A DNA stretch of 64,000 nt from assembly GCF_007830355.1 (NCBI RefSeq), contig NZ_VLKO01000013.1:1-64000 (forward strand), in the 5' to 3' direction. Under the pieces are notes generated by a model. It saw nothing but the letters and a program-made list of their open reading frames with translations. It had not been told where the DNA came from and did no database searches. The number at the start of each line of letters is the position of its first letter. The first letter of the stretch is position 1. A program made the translations under genes and the position numbers. Below, piece by piece: positions 56,911-64,000 of the stretch. Source of the stretch: Flavobacterium tiangeerense. GTDB lineage: Bacteria > Bacteroidota > Bacteroidia > Flavobacteriales > Flavobacteriaceae.

Positions 56911-57005
56911 TGGGCGTGTTCGCCGCGGCGGCCGGGCTTTCTGCTATATCTTTATGGGCAAAAAAAGCCCATAAAGGATGCCGCGTCAATCCCTCACGCA
57001 AATCC
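56911..57005. repeat. GC-rich flavobacterial intergenic repeat with perfect hairpin
   Basis: The block holds CGCCGCGGCGGCCGGGCTTTC, then a perfect 10-bp inverted repeat CTTTATGGGC/GCCCATAAAG (56950-56976) and a tail CCGCGTCAATCCCTCACGC. The ends match the inverted block at 3461-3550. It also separates sir2 from trmH. Confidence 0.6.
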
Positions 57006-57094
57006 CGTAAGCGTACTTCGTTTAACTTTCAAAGCACAATTCGTAATAGATCAATACTAGCTGTTCTTTAAAAGATAAAACTAGTCTTTTTTAC

Positions 57095-57102
57095 TATTTT
57101 TG
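57095..57102 (+). promoter_or_regulatory. TANNTTTG -7 element of trmH
   Basis: TATTTTTG lies 17 nt before the trmH ATG. Confidence 0.6.
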
Positions 57103-57119
57103 CCAAAAAATAATCCCAA

Positions 57120-57782
57120 ATGATCGATTTAAAATATCTCGAGTTTCTTGAAAATATCCTCACAGATAATCGCAAAGAGAAATTCTTGAAAGTATTGCAA
57201 AACAGAACCAAACATTTTACTATAGCCGTTGAAGATGTGTTCCAAATGCACAACACCAGCGCCGTGATGCGTAGTTGCGAGGTTTTTGGTATTCAAGAAC
57301 TGAACGTAATTGAACAGCGATACGGAAAAAGTATCGATAAAGAAATTGCCATGGGTGCCCAAAAATGGGTTGACATTAACACTTTCGATAGTGTAACAAC
57401 TTGTGTTGACACTTTAAAAAAGAAAGGCTACCAAATTATCGCTACTACACCACACGACAACGATTGTTTGATGGAAGATTTTGACATATCTAAACCCAGC
57501 GCCTTATTTTTTGGCACCGAACGCGATGGTTTATCTGAGGAAATCTTGCAACGGGCCGATGGTTTTTTAAAAATCCCAATGGTAGGTTTCACCGAAAGTT
57601 TGAATATCTCCGTTTCGGCAGCTATCATCATTCAAAATTTAACCAATAGATTGCGAAGTTCTAATATTAATTGGTACTTAACCGAAAACGAAATCCTAGA
57701 AAAACGTTTGGCTTGGGCCAAAAATTCTATTAAAGATATCAAAAGAATTGAAAAACGGTATTTTGAGGAAAACCCAAAGTAG
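57120..57782 (+). CDS. trmH: tRNA (guanosine(18)-2'-O)-methyltransferase, SPOUT family
   Basis: Adds 2'-O-methyl to G18 in the tRNA D loop. The 220-residue protein has the SpoU motifs NRTKHFTIAVEDVFQMHNTSAVMRSCEVFG (split across motif 1), FGTERDGLS (motif 2) and PMVGFTESLNISVSAAI (motif 3). It is close to TrmH and lacks the N-terminal RNA-binding extension of RlmB. Single gene. Confidence 0.92.
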   Translation: MIDLKYLEFLENILTDNRKEKFLKVLQNRTKHFTIAVEDVFQMHNTSAVMRSCEVFGIQELNVIEQRYGKSIDKEIAMGAQKWVDINTFDSVTTCVDTLKKKGYQIIATTPHDNDCLMEDFDISKPSALFFGTERDGLSEEILQRADGFLKIPMVGFTESLNISVSAAIIIQNLTNRLRSSNINWYLTENEILEKRLAWAKNSIKDIKRIEKRYFEENPK

Positions 57783-57971
57783 TGTAAAAAAAACTTTAAT
57801 TATATTGTAAAGATTTGCTGCGGCTTAGGGAGCAGCGAAGCACAAAATTTAGATTCGTATTTTGATGATGTGATCATTGATATCACGGATTAAAAATTCG
57901 TCAGGTCGGGAATATTTTTATACAGTTAGTAATCTTGTTAATTGATGTCTTCAACCTCCAGAATTACATCT

Positions 57972-59048
57972 CTATTCATATTTGATACTCGCATATCCTA
58001 CCCAGTGTTTTTGAGTGGCTATAGCTGTAGTTCCCATACCTAAATCTTCTACTTTTATAAGTTCATGATCAATACTTGATGCATAGTTTAAAAAAGTCCC
58101 TGTCAAAGGTTTGTTGTACAATGCTTGATTTAATTTATTGGCAAAACTCACTCCAAATGGCACCGAATAACGACCACACCAAACCCATTTATATTCTTTG
58201 TAATCTGTATTTTGGACGGTGTATTCGGTAAAGGTTTTTACTTTTTCAGTACTAATTTTGTTTATTAAACACTTCTCAATAATCTTCATGTCTAGAGCTC
58301 TTGCTTTTTTAGTACCTTCATCATCAACTCCAAAAGGAGCTAAATCGCCATTCCAATTTTCAGTTCCATAATGTACCGCATCGTTAGAAATGACAACTGC
58401 TACATCCTTACCATATGTAAGATGCTTTTCTTTTAAAATTTTCGCTACCACATCAGAGAGAGCATTGCTATTGCTATCAATTGTTTCGTAATTGATATAA
58501 GGCACCAGTATTGGAATAATTTGTAGGTTCTTGTTTTTGCGATGTAAAAAAGGTATAATAGCTTCTAGTGAATGTTCTAACTCTTGCATATCGTTATGAA
58601 CTAGATAAGATGATTTTGGCAGTTGCGCCATAATTTCAGCATTTAAATCAGACACTTTTAAATCACCATAAGGCGATTGCCAATGTGTGAAATCTCCAAA
58701 GATGATTTTGTCTTGAAGTTTAAAGTTTCGAGCGCGATGTGCAACACCAATTAAAATAATCGTGTTGGCGTTAATTCCTTTAAGCGATTCGTAATACAAA
58801 CGTCCGGCGTATTTATAATCGTCATGCGGGCTTATAGCTGCTTTCCATTGCATATTATTTTTAGAATCCTTAATGCCTAAACGATTATAAATAGAATCTA
58901 ATTGCCAATTGTATTTTGTAAAACCAATCGTATCATGCACAGGCCTAACTCTCTTTTCTAGTGCTAAGACTTGTGCTGGATTTTTGACATTTTTTTTACT
59001 TGTACAACTGAAACAACACAAACAAATCAAAATAAATAGTAATCGCAT
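57972..59048 (-). CDS. Memo-family (AmmeMemoRadiSam protein B) lipoprotein
   Basis: The 358-residue protein starts at the ATG giving MRLLFILICLCCFSC, a clear lipoprotein signal (Cys15). The body is a Memo fold: SPHDDYKYAG, LIGVAHRARN, EHSLEAIIPFL, VVISNDAVHYG and VWCGRYSVPFG. The His in PHDDY, His in VAHR and Cys in WCGRY match the His/His/Cys metal-site positions of human MEMO1, so metal binding may remain. The usual bacterial Memo proteins are cytoplasmic, in radical-SAM/AMMECR1 clusters. No such partner is nearby here. Confidence 0.85.
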   Translation of the reverse strand: MRLLFILICLCCFSCTSKKNVKNPAQVLALEKRVRPVHDTIGFTKYNWQLDSIYNRLGIKDSKNNMQWKAAISPHDDYKYAGRLYYESLKGINANTIILIGVAHRARNFKLQDKIIFGDFTHWQSPYGDLKVSDLNAEIMAQLPKSSYLVHNDMQELEHSLEAIIPFLHRKNKNLQIIPILVPYINYETIDSNSNALSDVVAKILKEKHLTYGKDVAVVISNDAVHYGTENWNGDLAPFGVDDEGTKKARALDMKIIEKCLINKISTEKVKTFTEYTVQNTDYKEYKWVWCGRYSVPFGVSFANKLNQALYNKPLTGTFLNYASSIDHELIKVEDLGMGTTAIATQKHWVGYASIKYE

Positions 59049-59228
59049 ATCAAATTTTATTTTAAGCAATTTACGTTAAAAATAGCTTTTTTATTTACCT
59101 ATCAACTATGGTATTTTACTATTTTGTTTTATGTTTTGCAAATTGGCTTTTTTATGTTAGACTTTTAAAACTCAAAATTATAAATAAGGTATTGCTTCTC
59201 TCTTTTAAAAAAGTCAAACAGCAATTTC

Positions 59229-60023
59229 CTATTTTTTAGGTATCAAATGCTTGAATGCTTCTGGATTGGCAATTGCAATCAGAAAACCAATGAGTATTGC
59301 TAGGATAATTATCAACAAGAAAGTCACTATTAATAAAACAATTACAGCTATCATTCTAAAAAGAATTGCTTTCAGTGTTTTTTCTGGATATAAATTGCGA
59401 CACATCCAAATAAAGACTACGGGTAAGCTGATGATCGAAAAATTTGATAATTGTAAAATAAGTGCTTCATTTGATTTAAAAATATATATTAACGGGTAAA
59501 GCACAAAGAGTGATAAAAGGGTATAAAAACACATCAAATATGTATTAATAATGATGTGTTCGTAGTAATTGTGGCCCCATTTGCGGAATGCTATCTTGGT
59601 GCAAAAAGCATAAAAGGGGATGCTCAATAGAATGAGAAATGTTGAGTAACTTGAAGCAAATGACATGTATTTTGTCATAAATGATTTTGTTACCGCTTCA
59701 TTTGCGAAGGCATTTGCACTAATTTCTCCAAAACCAATAACTTTAAAACTAATAAATGCCGAGATACCGCTCAAAACAAACAAAAGTAAAATAGGTTTGT
59801 AATGGTTTACACGGTTACCGTCAATAAATTCTTTTGCTGTTTTTCCTGGATTTTGAATTATCTTTTTAACAGAGTAGAGAAATCCTTTATTTGTATGTAA
59901 AAAAGTATATTGAATTTCATCCCAAATATATTTTTTGTCGATGCGTTTGTATTTTTTTTGACCACAATTTGCACAAAAGTGTGCAGTAATGCTTTGGTTA
60001 CAGTTGGAGCAGGACATTTCCAT
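59229..60023 (-). CDS. DUF3667 membrane protein with N-terminal zinc ribbon
   Basis: The 264-residue protein begins with a zinc ribbon (CSNCNQSITAHFCANCGQ), then the DUF3667 block IDKKYIWDEIQYTFLHTNKGFLYSVK and NPGKTAKEFIDGNR. Four to five transmembrane helices follow (about 75-95, 118-138, 160-182, 190-205, 215-245). The family is common in Bacteroidota with no settled function. It probably sits in the inner membrane with the ribbon in the cytoplasm. It is followed upstream by an 82-residue membrane protein gene 9 bp away. Confidence 0.85.
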   Translation of the reverse strand: MEMSCSNCNQSITAHFCANCGQKKYKRIDKKYIWDEIQYTFLHTNKGFLYSVKKIIQNPGKTAKEFIDGNRVNHYKPILLLFVLSGISAFISFKVIGFGEISANAFANEAVTKSFMTKYMSFASSYSTFLILLSIPFYAFCTKIAFRKWGHNYYEHIIINTYLMCFYTLLSLFVLYPLIYIFKSNEALILQLSNFSIISLPVVFIWMCRNLYPEKTLKAILFRMIAVIVLLIVTFLLIIILAILIGFLIAIANPEAFKHLIPKK

Positions 60024-60032
60024 ATCTTTAAT

Positions 60033-60281
60033 TTATATGTTTCTAGACTTGATTTCAGTTATTATGGTATTGTATATTACAAACAGGGGTAGCAGAGTAA
60101 TAGCAATCACTAAACAGGGGATAAATAAAACAGGGTTAAATGGTTTGTTTGTGTAAAGACTTATCATTGTTCCTAGAGCCAAAATAAATATAACTCCAAA
60201 ACCAATAAGCACTCCTTTTAGTGTGTTTTTTCTTTTTATTAGATCTGAATCATTCATTTCTTGTAATGTGCTTTTTTTCAT
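60033..60281 (-). CDS. Small two-helix membrane protein
   Basis: The 82-residue protein has two hydrophobic segments (about 22-43 and 49-72) after a charged N-terminus (MKKSTLQEMNDSDLIKRK). It ends 9 bp before the DUF3667 gene on the same strand, so the two form an operon. Redox, transport or assembly roles cannot be argued from the sequence. Confidence 0.65.
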   Translation of the reverse strand: MKKSTLQEMNDSDLIKRKNTLKGVLIGFGVIFILALGTMISLYTNKPFNPVLFIPCLVIAITLLPLFVIYNTIITEIKSRNI

Positions 60282-60885
60282 AGATGTTGTTTTATTGAAG
60301 TGAAAAATACTATGATTTATTCTATTAGTTGCGATGTATTGTTATTTATACTCTTTTAATTCCTGTGCTAATATATAAATTAATACGAATATGCATGTCA
60401 AATTAGTATTGTTATCGTGTAAATCATGTTAAATTTATATGGATTGGATGATTGTATTACGAGAATAATTCACTTTGTACGCTGTAAGTACGAATGTTTA
60501 TTATTTAATTTCGAGACTTCAATTGTTAAGAGTGTATAGTTTGTAAATGGTGCGTAATTATGCACTGCTTGACAAAAATGAATGTAATTTTTGAACAATC
60601 TACTTAGATAAATGTATTGAATAACTCATAAAAAAAAAGTAGAATTTCATAATGAGTTCAATTGAAATAATAATCTTAAGTAGTTGATTATAAGTAAACC
60701 ATTTCAACGTATCTATACTTTGATAATAGTTGGTTTTAAGCCTGTTTTCTTAATTTCGAAATGGTATAATTTATAGCGCTCTCTTTTTGAACAAGAGCAT
60801 TTAAATTGGCAAAGCGATTAGTCTTTATGATAATTAAATATGGTTTTAATTCTCTAGCATAGCTTAGTAGAATTACGTTACAAAA
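60282..60885. other. 604-bp gene-poor AT-rich region
   Basis: This region has no convincing complete gene. It contains a near-perfect 16-bp palindrome GTGCGTAATTATGCAC (60550-60565) and one open minus-strand stretch (60736-60890). No exact TANNTTTG was recognised for the 82-residue gene. Confidence 0.5.
60550..60565. promoter_or_regulatory. 16-bp palindrome, possible operator
   Basis: GTGCGTAATTATGCAC differs from its own reverse complement at only two positions. A dimeric regulator could bind it, but nothing identifies one. Confidence 0.25.
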
Positions 60886-60890
60886 AAAAA
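60736..60890 (-). pseudogene. Possible coding remnant
   Basis: Reading toward lower coordinates, this frame is open for about 50 codons. It ends YLIIIKTNRFANLNALVQKE, then SAINYTISKLRKQA and a stop. No ATG or signal is visible. The charge spacing looks protein-like, and the end resembles a helix-turn-helix region. I cannot name a family, and chance is not excluded. Confidence 0.25.
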
Positions 60891-60914
60891 ACGACTTTCT
60901 AAATAGTCGTTTTA
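60886..60914 (-). terminator. Terminator of the LVIVD operon
   Basis: AAAACGACT pairs with AGTCGTTTT around an 8-nt loop, with A and T runs outside. It is 22 nt past the last stop codon. Confidence 0.8.
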
Positions 60915-60935
60915 TCTATTACCCAAAGTCGGAAT

Positions 60936-61664
60936 TTAAAAATTTGTTTCGCTCTCTAGTTGTATGTCTTTGATATCGTTTGGATTCATTTTATAGCGGT
61001 AAACCCCTTTGTTCCCAATTGCAAATAAGGTATTGTCTCGAATAATTACATCAAAACAATTTTTGTCGATTGAGTGAACCAAAACCGGTTCTACCGGATT
61101 TTCGATATTAAATATTTTTATTACATCGTCGCAAACTAATAGGTATTTTGCAGTATAAAAACCAATCCCTTTGGGTTGCATGAGATTTCGACTGTGAATT
61201 AATTTGGGGTTTTTAAGATCCTTAGTGTCGTAAACTTGTAAAACGTTGCTGTTATTGCCACAAGTAGTATTTGAGTTCAAGGTTACATAAGAATGTGTAC
61301 TATTTGCAATAACAGGGTCGCAAGCGGTAAAGTGTCGTACACTTGATAATTTGGTTGGGTTTTCAGGATTGCTAATCGAATAAATAAACATTCCGTTTCT
61401 AGATCCAATAAACAAGTTGTCTTCGTAAGAGAACAGCGTTTCGATGTCAAAGCCAATAGGAATATCGTTCACTTTAACGGGTTTTTCGCCATCTATTAAC
61501 GAAAACACATTTAATTTCATATGGTCTACGCTATATAGATAATTGCCTTTTAAGGCAAAAACAGCAAGGGAACCGCCTTGTCCAGTACTATCGTTTGATG
61601 CGCTATCACTGTTAGAACAACTGATTGTAACTATCAAAAGGAAGAAGAATATAATTTTTTTCAT
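60936..61664 (-). CDS. LVIVD-repeat lipoprotein
   Basis: The 242-residue protein has a lipobox (VTISC, Cys16). It then carries beta-propeller-like LVIVD repeats: LNVFSLIDGEKPVKV, FIYSISNPENPTKL, LQVYDTKDLKNPKLI and IKIFNIENPVEPVLV. Such proteins are surface or periplasmic in many Bacteroidota, and the ligand is unknown. It follows the 163-residue lipoprotein by 2 bp, so the two are an operon. Confidence 0.82.
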   Translation of the reverse strand: MKKIIFFFLLIVTISCSNSDSASNDSTGQGGSLAVFALKGNYLYSVDHMKLNVFSLIDGEKPVKVNDIPIGFDIETLFSYEDNLFIGSRNGMFIYSISNPENPTKLSSVRHFTACDPVIANSTHSYVTLNSNTTCGNNSNVLQVYDTKDLKNPKLIHSRNLMQPKGIGFYTAKYLLVCDDVIKIFNIENPVEPVLVHSIDKNCFDVIIRDNTLFAIGNKGVYRYKMNPNDIKDIQLESETNF

Positions 61665-61666
61665 GA

Positions 61667-62158
61667 TTATTTTTTTAGATTCCAGTCAATTATAATTTCA
61701 TTGTCTTTTGTGTAGCCAAATGTCCCGTTTGGTGCTTGCTTTTGCGGAAACACATTTTTATTTCGGTTAGTAATCTTAAAAATTCTTGTGGCGGGATCGA
61801 ACGTTGCTGTGACTAAATCTACAGCTTGATTAATGTATACAATATTGCCTTTGATAGCTAAATCAGTGGCTCCTGGCGCCTTTATGAAATAGAGTCGTTC
61901 AGGTTTACTTGGATTTGCATAATCGTAAACATGAAAACCTTTGTTGACATCATTAATAAACATTAAATCTCCTTTAACGTAAATTTTTCCTGATTTAACA
62001 ATGGGCTGTGTGTTTTGAAAAACGATCGAAGTTTCTAGGACGCTACGAGTAATAATTACGGGTTGGTATTCTTGTCTCGGAAAGTTAGTGGAATCGGTTG
62101 TTGGCCAGCAGGAAACAAACAAAATTGAAACCAGCAATAGAAGTACTGTTTTTTTCAT
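61667..62158 (-). CDS. LVIVD-like small lipoprotein, operon partner
   Basis: The 163-residue protein has a lipobox (SILFVSC, Cys17). One LVIVD-like repeat is clear (FHVYDYANPSKPERL). The rest (LAIKGNIVYINQAVDLVTATFD) resembles another blade. It is first of a two-gene unit with the 242-residue lipoprotein. Probably part of the same envelope function. Confidence 0.72.
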   Translation of the reverse strand: MKKTVLLLLVSILFVSCWPTTDSTNFPRQEYQPVIITRSVLETSIVFQNTQPIVKSGKIYVKGDLMFINDVNKGFHVYDYANPSKPERLYFIKAPGATDLAIKGNIVYINQAVDLVTATFDPATRIFKITNRNKNVFPQKQAPNGTFGYTKDNEIIIDWNLKK

Positions 62159-62251
62159 AGTCTAATGTTTCCTTAAAGATAACTAAAGGTTTTTTTGGTT
62201 GCGTTACCTTTTGGTTAAATTTAGATTCACAAGGAATTAGCAATCAGAAAT

Positions 62252-62773
62252 CTATTGGTTTAATTCAAAGAGGTTTTCTAAAAAAGCGATTTTTTCTTTT
62301 TCTTCCCAAAGTTTGGTGTAAACGAGTAAGTTCAAAAATTCGGTTTTACTGGCGCCAAACAGAAAAATAGTATCTAATTTCTTGTCATTGTATTTCCAAA
62401 TGATATAACCAAGTGTTGCATTTTCCTTTATTTTCGACACATTAAATTTTTGTTCTTTGTAGTAATCTGAATCCCATTGGTAAAAAAGACTAACCTGTTC
62501 AAATGCAGTTGCAGTATTCTTGTAAAAAGGGTAGGCTTTCATTAGATTTCTTGCAACAGCAATGACTACACCGTCATTATTTTTTAAATAGGTCTGCCCT
62601 GAATCTGCTGTGGTATTTAATATTTGCCATTTCCCTGGTATTTTTACAGCTTCGGTAGCGGTTTTTACGGTCGTGTAATCATTGCTTTCTTGGCAGAGTG
62701 CTTTGTACGGTAAAGCTATAAGCAGTAGAATGATCAGTTGTTTTAAAAGGGGACTGTTTTTTTTAGGTTTCAT
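62252..62773 (-). CDS. Secreted protein, unrecognised
   Basis: The 173-residue protein has a signal peptide (LLIALPYKALCQ) and a mixed alpha/beta body, starting VKIPGKWQILNTTADSGQTY and ending KIAFLENLFELN. One region (LKNNDGVVIAVARNLMKAYPF) resembles small lipid- or ligand-binding periplasmic folds, but no family is recognised. It lies upstream of the LVIVD operon (93-bp gap) on the same strand. Confidence 0.7.
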   Translation of the reverse strand: MKPKKNSPLLKQLIILLLIALPYKALCQESNDYTTVKTATEAVKIPGKWQILNTTADSGQTYLKNNDGVVIAVARNLMKAYPFYKNTATAFEQVSLFYQWDSDYYKEQKFNVSKIKENATLGYIIWKYNDKKLDTIFLFGASKTEFLNLLVYTKLWEEKEKIAFLENLFELNQ

Positions 62774-62933
62774 CGGTGATTTTAAATTGGTTTTTGCTAA
62801 TGATTAGTGTTCGGCTGAATTTTAATTTTTCAGAAAATTCTATTTTGGCAACTAAAATACAATTTCTTTTCTTCCAAAATTTAAAATGTTTGGTCAAAAA
62901 AAATCACATTAACTATGATGTTGCATATACTAG

Positions 62934-64000
62934 TTATTGCTGTTTATTTTTCGTGAAAATTTCTTTTACGCCTCCTTTAGTTACCACAATTGAATTGTAA
63001 CTGCCATTTTCGTTAGCTATAAATTCTACTGTTCTATCATTGTCATCTGATCTAAAAAATTTTGTTTTTGATTCAGGGAAAAGTTCAAGTTCCATACTAT
63101 TGTAATAAAGTTTGGTACCCATTTTTATGATTTCAATTGTGCCAAATTGCCCTTTGTACTGATCATAAATGAATGGGTTTACCTTTATTTTTTTGTGTTT
63201 GTAGGGCAATGTAACTTCTTTTTTAAAAACCAGCGCCGAAAGTCCGTAGGCAATGATATGTGAAAGAGATTCATTATTGGAAAGCACAGTGACCAAAACG
63301 CGATCTTTTGTAAAGCGGTTAAAGGATGTCATAGCTCCAAAAAAGCCTCCATCATGCGCAATCAGTTCATGACCGTGATTGTAAAATGGATTGATTACAA
63401 AACCATATCCCCAATTTTGTGTATTATAAGGTGTGAACATTAGTTTTTTCATTTTTTCGGATAAAAGGGTTGTGCCATAAAGAGCTTTGTCCCAAAGAGC
63501 CAAATCTTCAACAGTTGCGTACACACCATCATGACCATAGTTAATGTCCCAATTGATATAAGGGTTACTAACATAGTGATCATTTTCTTTGATATAATTT
63601 TTAGCGTTGTTAGGAATCAATGCGTCACTAGTAATTACACCAGTGTTGTACATACCTGCTTTTTCAAATATATTTTTTTGAAGATAGGTGCTGTACTTTT
63701 TGCCAGAAACAGATTCTATAATTTTAGCTAACAAATAATAGCCAATATTGCTGTAGGCTGTGTTTGTGCCGGGTTCAAATTCATAGGGCATTTTTTTTAT
63801 TTCGTTGTAGGCTGAATTAGCAGACATGGTACTTGTTGCAATATTTTTGAAACCCATGGCTAGTCCAGACGAATGGGACAACAGCATGTGTATGGTAACC
63901 TGATTTGCTTTGGGGTAGTCAGGTATGAAACGACTTAGCGGATCATTCAGAGATAATTTTCCTTCCTGCACCAGTTGAAGGATTGCCGCTGCAGTAAATT
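62934..64000 (-). CDS. Beta-lactamase-like serine hydrolase (partial, N-terminus outside)
   Basis: The frame stays open to the window edge, so this is the C-terminal 354 or so residues of a class-C-like serine hydrolase. It shows the post-catalytic helix (AAAILQLVQEGKLSLNDPL), the second motif AYSNIGYYLLAKIIE (YxN) and the third motif HDGGFFGA (HxG). The catalytic S-x-x-K lies beyond 64000. Members include D-Ala-D-Ala carboxypeptidase-like and esterase-like enzymes. It ends with a small C-terminal beta domain (FGTIEIIKMGTKLYYNSMELEL). Confidence 0.85.
   Translation of the reverse strand, partial: FTAAAILQLVQEGKLSLNDPLSRFIPDYPKANQVTIHMLLSHSSGLAMGFKNIATSTMSANSAYNEIKKMPYEFEPGTNTAYSNIGYYLLAKIIESVSGKKYSTYLQKNIFEKAGMYNTGVITSDALIPNNAKNYIKENDHYVSNPYINWDINYGHDGVYATVEDLALWDKALYGTTLLSEKMKKLMFTPYNTQNWGYGFVINPFYNHGHELIAHDGGFFGAMTSFNRFTKDRVLVTVLSNNESLSHIIAYGLSALVFKKEVTLPYKHKKIKVNPFIYDQYKGQFGTIEIIKMGTKLYYNSMELELFPESKTKFFRSDDNDRTVEFIANENGSYNSIVVTKGGVKEIFTKNKQQ

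Overview
The window looks like chromosome of a Flavobacterium-type member of the Bacteroidota. The DNA is AT-rich and Shine-Dalgarno-like sites are hard to see. At least 21 genes follow an exact TANNTTTG promoter element. Bacteroidota hallmarks include PafA phosphatase, a DUF4249 lipoprotein with a TonB-dependent receptor, DUF5723, DUF3276/PUR, monomeric isocitrate dehydrogenase and a cyclophilin-FKBP fusion. I cannot name the species.

Layout: 0-0.14 kb is the end of tRNA-Phe and a complete tRNA-Leu. From 0.4 to 13 kb come pafA, lysA, the gltBD glutamate synthase operon, sucC and selO. From 13 to 21.3 kb are an SDR protein, DUF1456, a dipeptide epimerase, an esterase, a TerB-like protein, uvrB, rlmF, an alpha/beta hydrolase and thiamine pyrophosphokinase. 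From 21.3 to 28.4 kb are DUF4249 with its TonB receptor, icd, rplS and trmD. From 28.6 to 34.0 kb is an accessory block of seven small + strand genes. From 34.2 to 48.5 kb are the cyclophilin-FKBP fusion, csaA, a sulfurtransferase, a PUR protein, an ABC exporter, leucine dehydrogenase, nusB-yajC, a lysine-tailed protein, pepT, pyrD and HMG-CoA lyase. From 48.6 to 60.3 kb are a lipoprotein/DUF5723 pair, guaB, an antiporter, purB, a sirtuin, trmH, a Memo lipoprotein and DUF3667. The last 3 kb hold two LVIVD-type lipoproteins, a secreted protein and a serine hydrolase cut by the window edge.

Most of the window is ordinary core metabolism: nitrogen assimilation (gltBD), lysine and wall precursor supply (lysA, epimerase), the TCA cycle (sucC, icd), leucine breakdown (leucine dehydrogenase, HMG-CoA lyase), nucleotides (pyrD, guaB, purB), and translation or RNA modification (rplS, trmD, rlmF, trmH, nusB).

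The part that deserves a second look is 28.6-33.0 kb. Its genes are short, co-oriented and mostly unrecognised. They are separated by roughly 100-170 bp spacers, several of which are long imperfect inverted repeats with TAAC/GTTA-like ends and shared internal cores. Only the left edge carries a TANNTTTG promoter. This resembles an integron-like gene-cassette array, but no integrase is present here and the sites are degenerate. Other notable items are a cysteine-free sirtuin with a YxxR desuccinylase-type motif, a Memo-family lipoprotein, a histone-H1-like lysine-tailed protein beside yajC, and GC-rich flavobacterial intergenic repeats at three places.
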